Assembly (NCBI GenBank): GCA_027257055.1 | Contig: JAPVLO010000518.1 | Span: 310,001 to 374,000 of the forward strand | Direction: 5' to 3' | DNA from: Cephalopachus bancanus | Lineage: Eukaryota > Chordata > Mammalia > Primates > Tarsiidae | Length of the DNA: 64,000 bases | Part shown: one piece after another, positions 35,656 through 46,915 of the stretch | How the letters are laid out: every line of letters begins with the position of its first letter | Numbering within the stretch: position 1 is the first letter of the stretch | Made by a program: the position numbers and the translations under genes | The notes under the pieces: generated by a model | Database searches by the model: none | Told to the model about the DNA's origin: nothing | The model's input: only the letters and a program-made list of their open reading frames with translations

Positions 35656-37416
35656 AATCAGATCCAGACCCCCATCAGGTCGTTCAAAACAACAAAGCTG
35701 ATTGTTGTCTATGGACATGGCCAAACGAATTTGAAAAAAAAAAGAGAAAGAAAAAGAAGGTAAAAGTGTCTTCTGATATGTCTGGCAGAGCTGAGCATAC
35801 TGATGTGACCCAATCAATAGAGGTGGATAATGATGACAGGGGTGTGGTTGGCAGTGCAAGTCTCTATCAGCTCCCAAGTTCTGCCATATAATGTGTCTTC
35901 TTGGCTGGTACTAACCAGTGCCTTCATATTAAAAAGGAGATAAATTGCAAACATACACAATAGATGTATTTTTTAAAAATAAGAGCCTATCGAAATCTGG
36001 TAACTTTTCAATATTTCTTAAGTTGTTTCTTTTTTTCAGAAACCATCATTTTGATTTTGACCAACTTTAAAATGGACTTAATTTTTCTGCCCTCTTAATA
36101 TGAGAGTACATCTGGTGTTCTTTTTTTTTTTTTTTTTTTTGCAGTTGCACCAACAGTGGCAAACATTGCGCCAGGAATGTTTTTGAAAGTTATCTGTAAA
36201 CTTATGTACCGAAAATGAGATTTGAGGCTCATATAGTGAAAATGCTTTTTTATAAGAAACATCACTCACTGATGTCTGTGAGTTTATAATTTCATAGTGA
36301 GCTTTATCCAGAGTACACCTTAGAATTTGTGTGTGTGTGTTTATGTGTTTGTGCATGTATGTGTGTGTAATTTGTATGTGTAATTTGTAAGTGCATAAAT
36401 AAATATTTTGTACTCGTTATTGTGCAACCAGCATTCGTAGGGTAAAAGTTTACACTACTGTATAATATGAATGAGTATAATTTTGAAAGACTTAACCAAA
36501 AACAGCTAAAATAGCCATTAAGAAAGTTAATACACATGCCTATCACTGTCACTGGAAGTCAGAGGAATCAACCATTTTCTTCACTTGCCTTAATAGGAGA
36601 AAACTTTTTATTTTTTTTCCTCTCCATTAGTAAGAAGGTAATTCATTGAAAAATCAGATTATTGGAAAGGAGAAAGAGGTTAAAAAATTGTCCTTATGAA
36701 ACAAAGTGAAATCCATTAATTTGGTTGAAAATTGTCAGTCAAAGCCTTAAGAACTTTATTTGATGCTGTGGACTTTTTCCTGTGGATTTAAAAAATATAT
36801 TTGTTGTATTGACACTGATAAAAGCTAGATTATTAGAGTATTTAGTTATAGAGATAACTGGTATAGGCAACTGAAAATAACAGAATTAGCTTTATTGAGA
36901 GTCAGAACTTTAAGGCTGAAGAATACAACTGGTAAATCCCAGTAGGAAAATGACTATTTTCCCCCAGTAAAGTATATTTAATTCTGATGGTCCTTTGTGA
37001 CCATATGAAACAATTCCCAGGCTCCTTGGGGACTGACAATCCTGATAGCTTCATCTGGCAATAGAACAGTCTTGAAACCAGTTCTGCATGGCCTAGCAGC
37101 TTCGACAGCTGAATAATTGAGTGGAAAAATCCATTATTGGAGGAATTTGATCTTCCTGCTATTTACTTTCTCCAAAAGTTAAAAAAAAAGTCATATCACA
37201 GTGACGGATACAGTTTATTCTGTTATCCTGGAGGAGCTTATTTCAGAGTTTCTGCCAACTTGGGTAGATTCAAATTAGATATTCAAGCACTTTAAGTCAT
37301 AGAGCCCTGAAAATTAAATCATTGGAGGATGGAATGTATAATTAAAAGAGAAGCAGTATGGAAAAATTTGAAAAATTTGTTGCCTGCCCATATAAAGATG
37401 AGAAAGGTGTGTTTAG
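35656..37416. other. Unassigned DNA with T21 tract and (TG)n
   Basis: A pure T run at about 36120-36141 could be the A tail of a minus-strand retrocopy, but the DNA to its right matches nothing I know. A (TG)n patch lies at 36329-36370. No gene was seen. Confidence 0.45.
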
Positions 37417-37428
37417 AAGAGTAAACCA

Positions 37429-37737
37429 GGCCGGGTATGGTGGCTCAAGCCTGTAATCCCTGCACTTTGGGAGGCTGAGATGAGAGGACTGCCTAAGCTC
37501 AGGGGTTCGCGACCAGCCTTGGCTACTTGGTGAGACCTCGTCTCTACAATAAATAAAAAAAAAATAAGCCGGGCATAGTAGCTCGTGCCTGTAGTTCCAG
37601 CTACTTGGAAGACTGAGGTGGAAGGATCACCTGAGCTCAGCAGGTCGAAGCTGCTGTGACTGTGAGCATGCCACTGCAATCCAACCTGGAAGACAGAGTG
37701 AGACTCCAACTCAAAAAAATAAAATAAAATAAAATAA
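37429..37737 (+). mobile_element. Alu, full length, (AAAAT)n tail
   Basis: 'GGCCGGGTATGGTGGCTC' through 'GAGACTCCAACTC' and (AAAAT)n. Exact target duplication 'AAGAGTAAACCA' at 37417 and 37738. Confidence 0.96.
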
Positions 37738-37749
37738 AAGAGTAAACCA

Positions 37750-38788
37750 AAGATGTTGCCAAGTGGCCATTTGCTAAGGAGATCAGTAAAAGGGAGCCAG
37801 GTACTACATCAAGACCTTGGAAAGCATTACAGAGCTCTTAGAGATTGCCCCTCCCATCACAGTCCCAGAGCTCTAGGAGGGCAGAGTGGTTTGGGAGGAT
37901 AGGCAGATGGTGCACTTCAGGGTTGCTGTCCAGAGCCCCCCTCGAGACTGCTTCCTGTATTCTGGTACAGTACTCCTCAGCCGCCCCAGCCATGGCTCCA
38001 GAAGGCCCAGATGAGGTTTGTGCCACCACTCCACAGAGGACAAGCAGTAAGCCTTGGTGGCTTCCATGTGGTGCTGATGCCACTGACACATAGAATGCAT
38101 GAGCTGTGGGGCTATGGCTGACCTCCACCTTGATTTCAAAGGATATATCAGACAGCCTGGGGCCCCAGGCAGAAACCTGCTGAAGGGTCAGAGCTGCCAC
38201 AGATAGTCTCCAGCTGAGAGTGGCTAGTGGAGCAGTGGGAAGGGGGCCACTTCTGAAACCCCAGGACTGTCAAGCTACCAGCCTGGGAGAGCTGCAGGCA
38301 CAAGACTGCAACCCATGAGAGCTGCAGGGTGGAATGAGCTCAGCAAAGCTATGTAAAGGGGCTGCCTGAGACTTTGTGGTGCCAACCTCTACCTCAGTGT
38401 ACCCAGGATGTAGGACATGGAGTTAAAGATTATCTTGGAGCTTTAAGACTGTTATTTTCCTTGATGGATCTTTGAACTTACTTTAGACCAGTTACCACTG
38501 CTTTCTTCTTGCCCATTCCTCCCTTTTGGAGTGGGAATTTATATCCTATCCCATCATTGTATATTTGCAAGTAGATAACTGTTTTGCTTTTACAGACTCA
38601 CAACTGAAGGGAATTTGCCTCAGGATGAATCATACCTTGAATCTCACCCATATCTGATTTAGATGAGACTTTGGACTTTAAGTTTTTGAGTTGGTTAACT
38701 GAAACAAGTTAAGACTTGTGGGGCTATTGGGATAGAATGAAAATATTTTGCATTTTAAGACATGAATGTTGGGGGCTAGGAATGGAAT
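37750..38788 (+). mobile_element. ERVL-MaLR internal region
   Basis: The end of the block ('GGATGTAGGACATGGAGTTAA', 'GATGAGACTTTGGAC', 'AACAAGTTAAGACTTGTGGGG', 'GGGGGCTAGGAATGGAATG') follows the noncoding/gag-derived interior of MST/MLT1-type MaLR elements directly before a 3' LTR. The 5' LTR is missing and the left limit is approximate. The 120-residue minus-strand reading frame at 37838-38200 is antisense to this element and is not a gene. Confidence 0.75.
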
Positions 38789-39191
38789 GCTATGTTTTGA
38801 ATGCATTCCTAAAGTTCTTGGGTTGAAAACTTAATCCCTAATGCAACAATAATGAGGGGTGGAACCTTTAAGAGGTGATTAGGTCTTGAGGGCTCTGGCT
38901 TCATGAATATATTAATGGCATTATTTCAGGAGTGGGTTAGTTATCCCTGAAATGGGTTCCTGACAAAAGGGATTAGTTCAGTCCCTTTTCTCTCCTGCTC
39001 TCTGGTGTTCTCTTGCTTGTATCCCATGGCTTGCTTCTGCCATGGGATGACACAGCAAGAAGGCCTTGACAGATGCTGGCACCGTGCTCTTGGCTTTCAA
39101 CCTCTAGAACCATGAGCTAAATACAAATTTCTGTTCATCATAAATTACTGTCTGTGGTATTCTGTTATGGCAACATAAAACAGACTGAAAC
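38789..39191 (+). mobile_element. MaLR 3' LTR (MLT1/MST type)
   Basis: It opens 'TGCTATGTTTTGAATGCATTC', continues with 'GAAAACTTAATCCCTAATGC', 'AACCTTTAAGAGGTGATTAGG' and 'TTCTGCCATGGGATGAC', and ends 'TCTGTTATGGCAACATAAAAC'. The order matches a MaLR LTR. The 5' LTR was not found. Confidence 0.85.
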
Positions 39192-39367
39192 AGCTTCTAT
39201 TCACTGTAAGTTCTAGACTTCCCTATTTCAGTGATTGATTTTTACGAAACACTTCTACTTACAAAATACTGAATATACCATTATTCTGTGCCCTTGAGGT
39301 TTAATTATGGGGAACTTGATCACTTAACCTCCCTCTGTAATCAAAACTGAATAGAAACCAAGTCATA

Positions 39368-39676
<309 letters not shown>

Positions 39677-39843
39677 AACAAAAACCCAGTCACCAGTCAC
39701 CTTACATGTGAAAGTTACAGGGCATAGTGCATAGACATGTCAAGCAAGGAACTCTGAGCAAAGCTGCTTTTTAGAGCCTTCTAGTTCTTACCCCCCTCCA
39801 AGCAAGACTTATCCTTGCTTGTATGTTGAATTCCACTTTCAGA

Positions 39844-40146
39844 CAGGAATGGTGACTCACGCTTGTAATCCCAGCACTTTGGAAGGCAGAGGTGAGAAGA
39901 TTGTCTGAGCTCAGGGATTCAAGACCAACCTGGGCAATTTGGTGAGACCTTTTCTTCACAATAAGTGAAAAAATTAGCCGACATTTTGACGTGTGCCTGT
40001 AGTTCCAAAGCTACTTGGAAGGCTGAGGTGGAAGGATCACCTGAGCCCAGCAGGTCGAGGCTGTGGTGGCCGTGAGTATGCCACTGTACTCCAGCCTGGG
40101 CAGCAGAGTGAGGCCAACTCAAAAAAAAAAAAAAAGATAAAAAAAA
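39844..40146 (+). mobile_element. Alu, full length
   Basis: 'CAGGAATGGTGACTCACGC' to 'GAGTGAGGCCAACTC' plus a long A tail. 'AATTCCANNTTCAGA' occurs on both sides. Confidence 0.93.
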
Positions 40147-40160
40147 ATTCCATCTTCAGA

Positions 40161-40594
40161 GGATGGGGGAAAAAACCTAGGTCCTCCACAAAGGCAAACT
40201 GCTTATAGGAAATAAATTGCTAATGGAAATGTTTATCTGCTTTGAAAGAGATGACATTTTGCAAGCCAATCATTGTGTGTGAGTCAGAGGCTCTCTCTGG
40301 GTAGGTTCCACACATGCTGAAGAAGGAGTGAGCACACCTATACATGTTGGCGCCACAGAACAAAGCATAGGACTGATTGTGATTCCAGGCCATGTGGACT
40401 GGAATCCAGCTACAGCCTTTGGCATGGAGACAAGCTGGTGAGGACCAGACCTGGCTGGTACTTGGGATGTTCTGACTGGAGCTGGAAGTCAAGCAGGCTG
40501 AGTTTATGGTTGATGCCTTTGTATGATGAGGAATAGCAGTGCCAGAGCCAGCTGTGGGCAGGAGGATGTCTAAAACCTGACTCCAGCTCTCTGC
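40161..40594. other. Unassigned DNA
   Basis: A less AT-rich stretch with minus-strand reading frames of 75 and 90 residues (40220-40637). Neither has a recognisable domain. It may be an unrecognised old repeat. Confidence 0.4.
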
Positions 40595-40945
40595 ATGGCT
40601 GGCTGCTCTGGCTATTCAGGTTTAACTCGAATATCATTCATCAGAGAGGGCTTCCCTGACCACCCTAACAGCTACTCTTCCCTATCTATCATTCTATTTA
40701 ATTTTCTTTACTTTTTTTTTTAAAAGCAGGATTTATTGAGAGGACAGAAAAGCTCCCAGAGTGGGAAGGGAGCTGAGGGGTTGCCCTCTATTTAATTTTC
40801 ATTCAGAGCACTTGTCACTGTGTATAATATATGCTTCAGGGGTGTAGGGGTTTCATAGATTTTGTTCATTTCTAAATCTCCAGCACCAAGAACACATTTG
40901 GCACATGTAATTACTTACCAATTTTGTTGAAAGGATAACAGAGGT
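40595..40945 (+). repeat. L2 LINE 3' region, split by a small retrocopy
   Basis: 'AGAGAGGGCTTCCCTGACCAC' on the left, with 'CAGAGCACTTGTCACTGTG' and 'CTCCAGCACCAAGAACACATTTGG' on the right, reconstruct an L2 end once 40707-40800 is removed. Confidence 0.8.
40707..40786 (-). pseudogene. ~80-bp retrocopy of an unidentified mRNA 3' end
   Basis: On the minus strand the insert reads 'GGCAACCCCTCAGCTCCC', continues to 'CTCAATAAATCCTGC' (a canonical AATAAA signal) and ends in an A tail. The exact 14-bp duplication 'TCTATTTAATTTTC' at 40693 and 40787 proves L1-mediated insertion into the L2. The parent transcript was not recognised. Confidence 0.88.
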
Positions 40946-43216
40946 AAAATGGAATCTTAAAAAAAAAAAAGACTCAGAGGTGTGGCCTGATGGGACCAGT
41001 GGCAGGAATCTGGAGTTGTTCCTTTGGTGGTAGCCGGTCAGCACACATGAGGTACAGTGGAACATGGTGGATGTAGAAATTATTTTGCCAAAGAAACATA
41101 AGAAAAAAAAAAAAGGACTGGAAGAAGATGAAGCCAAAATATAACAAACTGAAGAATTTTTTTTATCAAATTTGAATCCAAAGTTGCTCAGTTGGACACA
41201 TCTCAATGGACTTTGTTGCTAAAAAACTTTGGTAAGCTGAATGTAAGGATAACATATAATATAACTCTACCTTGTGGGTCCAACCCACTGAAGAGAGAGA
41301 TTGGGGACTATACCAGGACATTAATCTTGACAAGCCCTCTAATCCTTCTTCCTATGATGGTATCCTGGATTCTATGACTACTTAGGGTGGAAAAGATAGG
41401 ACACCGTGGCGCTCTGGATTCCAAGGTGACTGGCTGGCTAATCACGTGCACAGAATGAGCCACTCGCTTGGTGAAATCACAACAGAGTGCAGGCAAAGAG
41501 TATGTGGAAATTGTCAGGCTGCACAATGCTACTGAAGAGGAGGCCCAACTTTCTAGGTCCCTAGAACTATGACAGGTGCAACCCCCACTTATTGCTGCAG
41601 TGAGTGAGGACCATCTATGAAAGCAAAATGATTGAAAGCGATACTGAAAGAAGATTAGGAATCTTTTGGGTGAGCTGAGAGGCTGGAATCTCCATTTGAA
41701 TGCTGTGTATGTTACTGGAAGTTGGTGGTCAGATGCACGAACTTCAGAGGGTTCATTCTGGAGTCACGAGTGAAAAGGACTACATAGTGATAATGCATGA
41801 TGTGCTCAATCTTGGTGGCTGTTCGATAACCATAAGGATGAGTTACCTGTGGCAAGTTGTGTACTCTTTGAAAAAGCTGTCGACATCTCACAAATGACTG
41901 GTTATGAAAGACAGTGCAGTGAATGCCGTCTGCCATGGGACCAAGATTGTGCTTCAGGTGTTCTCCAACACTAAGATAGCACTGAAGTCAATTAGGAGAT
42001 TGTGGTCATCACCTACCAAAGGGGAAGTGATCTACATGCCTACTGCATTCATGACCATGGCAATGATATCTACCAGTGACCATGGTATAGTAGCCAAGAT
42101 CAAGAAAATGATCATGGAGAGAGACATTTACCCTCAGAAGTGGGGTTTAGGTCCAAAGGCGACTCAAAAGAAGCTGATAATCAAGCAGGGCCTTCTAACA
42201 AGCATGGCAAACCCACAGACAGCAGCCTGCTGCCTGGAAACAGGATTGTGCTGACTTCAGAGATTCTGCCAAGAGAAAGATGACTGCTGAAGCCATGAAA
42301 ACTGCTCGTAGTTGCCGAAGTGGTGAAAACGCCACAGGTAGTTGCCAAAGCAGCAAAGTGGAAGCAAGAGAATAAGAAAGTGATGAGACCTCTCCAGTGG
42401 TTCCCCAGGTGATAAAGAAGAAAAAGAAGAAGAAAAAGGACAAGAAGGCCAAAGTTGCTCTTGAGAGTAGGGGTGAGCCCTAGAGATGGGGACAGTGACA
42501 CCACCAAAAAGAAGAAAAATAAGAAAGCAAAAAAAGTAGAAGTGGTTTTGAGTAGGAAAAACCACTTCAAGCTTTGTGTTTAGCTGGTAGAAGAAATTAA
42601 AACCTTATGGAGAAAACATCGTTCCTTTTGTTGTTGAGGGAGTGGAACATAGGTTCTGAACAGGGTAGAGAGTTCCGAGACATTTCAGCTGTTACTTGAG
42701 ACCTAGGTGATGTTACCTGGTGTGGTCGTCTCATCTTGTCCTGTTTTAAGGATATGGGTGTTGAAAGGCAGATTTTATGCCAACAAATTCTCTGCTTGTT
42801 TGAGTCAGGAAGCCTTACCTTCAAACCCAGTAATTCTCTGCAACTGTCTGCTAGTGGCCATTGTACCTTGTAACATCATAGACCTCTCCTAGTTTTCTTC
42901 TTTTGTAAAAAAGTACCCTCCATTAAAAAATTTTGTAGAAATTAAGTCTGCTCTTGAAATGGTATAGAATCCTCAAAAAGTGAAAAAAGAGTACAGCTGA
43001 ATCTTGTCTTCAGTGTCCTTTGAGGACAGTGGTCTATTTTGGTGTCTGGATGTACGCCTGGCAGGCTGAGTAGTTCTCCTTCTTGTTTCTGGCCTTGTAT
43101 TTGTGCATGTATTCAAAGTTTGTGTGTACTGCCATGTTCACCTACATCTGTCTGGCTACTTGTGTTTGTGACAAGTCAAACTGCTCCTGTACTCTCTTGT
43201 TTTAGCTCTTATTTAC

Positions 43217-43507
43217 TTTTTTTTTTTTTTGAGTTGGAGTCTCACTCAGTCGCCCAGACTGGAGTGCAGTGGCTGCTCCCGGCCATCGCAGCCTCGACTT
43301 GCTGGGCTCCGGTGATCCTTCTGCCTCAGCCTTCCAAGTAGCTGAAACTACAGCCGCGTGCTACCACGCCCAGCTAATTTTTGATTTATTGCAGAGATGA
43401 GGTCTCACCAAGTTGCCCAGGCAGTTCTCGAATCCTCGGGTTCAGGCAATCCACTCACCTCAGTCTCCCAAAGCGCGGGATTACAGGCTGAGCCACCGAG
43501 CCCGGCT
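43217..43507 (-). mobile_element. Young Alu in the DKC1 pseudogene 3' UTR
   Basis: 'GAGTTGGAGTCTCACTCAG' through 'GAGCCACCGAGCCCGGC'. 'TTATTTACTTTT' flanks both ends. It belongs to the GC-rich young subtype. Confidence 0.95.
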
Positions 43508-43532
43508 TTATTTACTTTTAAAGAATGAAATT

Positions 43533-43804
43533 GCGGCCAGGTGCAGTGGCTCATGCCTATAATCCCAGCACTTTGGGGAGCTGAGGTGAGAGAATTGCCT
43601 GAGTCCAGGGGTTTGAGACCAGTCTCGGCAACTTGGTGAGACCTCATTTCTATAACAAATCAAAAAAATTAGCTGGGCATGGTGGTGTGTGCCTGTAGTT
43701 CCAGCTACTTGGAAGGCTGAGGCGGGAGTATCACCTGAGCCCAGCACGTCAAGGCTGCAGTGGCTATGAGCCTGGGTGACAGAGTGATACTAAAAAAAAA
43801 AAAA
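43533..43804 (+). mobile_element. Alu, right arm internally deleted
   Basis: 'GGCCAGGTGCAGTGGCTC' runs to 'GTGACAGAGTGATAC' plus A tail, skipping the usual 'GCCACTGCACTCCA' segment. 'AATGAAATTG' on both sides is the target duplication. It lies head to head with the preceding Alu, 25-28 bp away. Confidence 0.94.
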
Positions 43805-43864
43805 TGAAATTGCTCATTGCTAGGGGGAGACTTGTAATTTTTACTTATTAAAACAGACTTCTTA

Positions 43865-44154
43865 GGCCAGGCGTGGTGGCTCAAGCCTGTAATCTCAGCA
43901 CTTTGGGATGCTGAGGCAAGAAGATTGCCTGAGTCTAGGGGTTTGAGAACAGCCTGGCCGACCTCATCTCTATGATTAAAAAAAAAAAAAAAATTAGCCA
44001 GGCATGGTGGTGCACACCTGTAGTTCCAGCTACTTGGAAGGCTGAGGCAGAAGGATCACCTGAGCCCAGCAGGTCGAAGCTGCGGTGACTGTGAGTGTGC
44101 CACTGCACTCTAGCCTGGGTGACAAGAGTGAGACTCCAACTAAAAAAAAAAAAT
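43865..44154 (+). mobile_element. Alu at the end of the DKC1 pseudogene
   Basis: 'GGCCAGGCGTGGTGGCTC' to 'GAGACTCCAAC' plus A tail. It sits right after 'TTAAAACAGACTTCTTA', probably at the old polyadenylation end of the retrocopy. Confidence 0.93.
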
Positions 44155-44778
44155 GGACTCGTTAAAACTCTTGAATTTATTTATAAAATATTATGTATTT
44201 ATTCTTACATGTTTAAACTTCTGTCACCTTCAAAGTACTCTGTTTAATGCAATACACCTATTGAGATGCTTTTTCTCACTGCTCAAAATAGTTTTTGCGC
44301 TCATCAATTTTGTCTCCAGTGTCCTGTGAGGATAGTGGTCTATTCTGGTGTCTGGGTGTTTTAGTGCTTCTGCTGTTTTTTTTTTTTCCACCTTTTCCAC
44401 ATCAGCAAAATATTTCCTTTGAAGTACTTTTTTCATCTAGGGAACCAAACAACAAAAGTTGCTCAGGGTGAGAGTGGATGAATAGGGTGGGTAGGACATG
44501 GGAGTCATGCCAGTTTTGGTCAAAAACTGCTAAACTCAGTGCAGTGTGGGCGGATGCACTTGTAAATCACCCATCATAAAATGGTCAAACACATTGAAAG
44601 AATCTCCAAAAAAAATTCACTGAAGCTTAATGCAGCTTCTCACAACAACATTATTAGGTGGTACACTGATGCCAATGGATTTCTAGAACACTTAAATAGG
44701 AGAAGAAGCCTGTAGTACAAAAGGCCTGCCCTCCAAAAAGTAATTTTGTGTTTTGGGTCCCCCCTCATATCTCCTAGG
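44155..44778 (-). mobile_element. Mariner relic (Hsmar2-like), internally deleted
   Basis: Read on the minus strand, the right end 'ATATGAGGGGGGACCC' is a mariner-type terminal repeat. The interior encodes transposase C-terminal patches: HTALS, MKKVLQRKYFADVEKV, KTAEALK, KKHLNRCIALNR, then a frame-shifted EYFEGD. Mariner transposases end this way. It is only ~620 bp with several frameshifts, so it is dead. A ~49-bp insert interrupts the coding relic at 44310-44358. Confidence 0.8.
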
Positions 44779-44930
44779 GGAAAACCTTTTATTAAATATC
44801 TCTGTGGTATAAGAAAATATATTACCAATGAGCGTATGCTGTGCTTATAAATGGATTGGAGATGGGGAAAAGGCTGAGAACCTCTGCTTCAATGGAAAAA
44901 ACATTAGAAAAGGGTTTAAAACTGGCTCCA

Positions 44931-45236
44931 AGGCCGGGTGCAGTGGCTCACACCTATAATCCCAGCTCTTTGGGAGGCCGAAGTGAGAGGATTGCCTGAA
45001 CCCACAGGTATGAGACCAGCCTGGGCAACTTGGCAAGTCCTCACCTCTACAATAAATAAAAAAATTAGCCAGGCGTGGTGGCTCATGCCTGTAGTTCCAG
45101 CTACTTGGAAGGCTGAGGCAGAAGGATCGCCTGAGCCCAGCAGTTCAAGGCTGCAGTGACTGTGAGCATACCACTGCACCTGTCCTGGGCAACAGAGTGA
45201 GACCTCACCTCAAAATAAAATAAAATAAAATAAAAT
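44931..45236 (+). mobile_element. Alu, full length, (AAAAT)n tail
   Basis: 'GGCCGGGTGCAGTGGCTC' to 'GAGACCTCACCTC' and (AAAAT)n. The exact 13-bp duplication 'AAAACTGGCTCCA' lies at 44918 and 45237. Confidence 0.97.
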
Positions 45237-45249
45237 AAAACTGGCTCCA

Positions 45250-45405
45250 TTGTCAGTCAGTGGAGACCTTGGGCAACTGGTTTATTCTTCTGTCAAATAT
45301 GGATAATGGTATCCAGTTTACAGGCTGTTCTGAGATTAGATGAGATGTAGCATATGAACACCCTCAGCATAATGTCCAGTCCTAAGTAATTGCTTAACAA
45401 CTCTT
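45250..45405 (+). repeat. MIR fragment
   Basis: 'GAGACCTTGGGCAACTGG', 'CTTCTGTCAAATATGGATAA' and 'GCATAATGTCCAGTCCTAAG' follow plus-orientation MIR. The Alu above cut into its left side. Confidence 0.65.
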
Positions 45406-46915
45406 AGGAGGATATAAATATGTGTGACTTTGTATAGCTATATCGCCTCTATGCACATTGGTCTCCTTATCTATAGAAGAGTGATGACTCCAAATCACAG
45501 GAATGCTGTGAAGAATGAACAAAATAACAGTACATCCTCTTATGGGCTATACAGTGCCATCCAGGCATGAAGATCTCTATCCCTGACTTAACCATGAGCT
45601 GAATGATTAATTCAGTCTTGGTGTCTCTAAATTTTTGCCAGTATAAAGAGAATTTTGTCTGCATCATCTACTTCTTCACTCTGAGTTTGGAGAACACTTT
45701 GTAAAAGTGAAAAACATTATGAAACATGAAGATTCGTTATTACCATCACCGCCTTCAAAATGATGGTCCCAATGGCTCCAGTGACTGCACAATTGAGCAG
45801 TAAAAATTCTATTAGAACCTGCATGACAATAATCTGTCAGTCATAGAGATTAGTTCAGTGATATGTAATGTATATAGAGTTAATGCCAGCTCTTTTTGCT
45901 CCTCAGGGTTTGATTTTCCACAGAGGAGAGCTCAGAATCTCAATAAATGTTTGTGGAATGGAAAGGATGAGAGCTTAACTCTCAAAACGTAGCCAACTCG
46001 GAAAGTATTCAATAGTGAAGCAATGTTATGATGATAAAAAATATTTAGTAATTCTGTTACTGTGATTTCAGATACCTTCCCTGTCCCTCATCCCCCAACA
46101 TGCTTTTGTTCCCCAGTTTACAGTTTTAAGGACTAAACACAAAATAAAATTGTGGCAAGGAAACTTGGTAAGTTACCATACATAGACATCAGACCATGGG
46201 CAGTGAGGCATAATTCCTCATCTGAGGTTCTGATATAGGATGGAGTCTACAAGACACATCAGAGGCCACAGTTAAAGGGTAAGGGAAGCCCTTAGTGATG
46301 TCTGGAAATAAGAAGTTGAGGGCTTTTCCAAAGTTCTAAGCTAGTGCAGTTTTAGTACTGACTACCTGTAAGGACCTTGGTGATCAGTGTCCTCACATTA
46401 ACCATTGCTGATGTTTGGCTGGTAGAGACACCTTTGGTTGATTAGATGGAAAAACAGAGAGACCAGGTCCCTGGACCACTCTGCACCACTGCTTTCATGA
46501 AGAGAAGTCTTATTTAGGCCCTGTAATGTTTCCCTTATATCTAGTGTGTATCTGTACCAGGACTTTCCTCACTGTATTGAAGTGGAATACGTGCCTTGTT
46601 CATTCCCATATACCCAGTGTTATGCACAGTCCCTGGCATATAAAAGTGTTCAACAAATGCTAGCTGAATAAATGAGGAAGAAAACAAATGAACGTGTGAT
46701 GGGTTCTTCTACATTCAAGATCTAATGCTGCTGTATCTACAAAGAGGACAGAGGATTTGTTGACCATTCAAGGACCAATTAACATCATTACTCTGTTCTA
46801 TTACTTTGACCCCACTTGCAGATAGTCTAAGAACCTCAATTATGTTTACAATAAATATTCATTTACAAAATGGAACTTGAAAACCAAGTTAATGCCAATG
46901 AAAATAAAAAGGAAG
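45406..46915. other. Unassigned DNA, 1.5 kb
   Basis: Mostly unrecognised. A short 'CAGTCCCTGGCATATAAAAG' patch at 46628-46670 is probably MIR/L2. No gene was seen. Confidence 0.5.

Larger units (their letters stand above)
40957..43864 (+). pseudogene. DKC1P: Processed pseudogene of DKC1 (dyskerin)
   Basis: This is an intronless relic of dyskerin, the pseudouridine synthase of H/ACA ribonucleoproteins and the telomerase complex. The initiator position is at 41064, followed by residues like VEIILPKKHKKK. In-frame patches include [49 protein letters not shown] and MKDSAVNAVCHGTKI. The TruB-type catalytic loop, normally HSGTLDPKVTG, appears as HRGALDSKVTG at about 41402-41430 with the Asp kept. 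The lysine-rich tail follows at 42410-42540, with the old stop at about 42553. Several frameshifts, in-frame stops and small deletions (around 41570 and 41690) destroy it. The 3' UTR continues to about 43864 but is split by two Alus, with a third at its end. No introns remain, so retroposition is the likely origin. The gene symbol denotes the parent plus P. Confidence 0.95.

Noticed and set aside
36120..36300. T21 tract as the tail of a minus-strand processed pseudogene
   Set aside because: The adjoining sequence matches no transcript I recognise, there is no AATAAA-type signal beside the tract, and no target duplication was found.
37838..38200. 120-residue minus-strand reading frame
   Set aside because: It is antisense to an ERVL-MaLR internal region, has no recognisable domain, and its composition follows the repeat.
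41904..42254. 116-residue plus-strand reading frame that could suggest a living dyskerin-like protein
   Set aside because: It is one surviving patch of the DKC1 retrocopy, with frameshifts and stops on both sides and no start context of its own.
42181..42570. 129-residue minus-strand reading frame rich in Phe/Ser
   Set aside because: It is the complement of the lysine-rich C-terminal tail of the DKC1 pseudogene, so it is a shadow frame.
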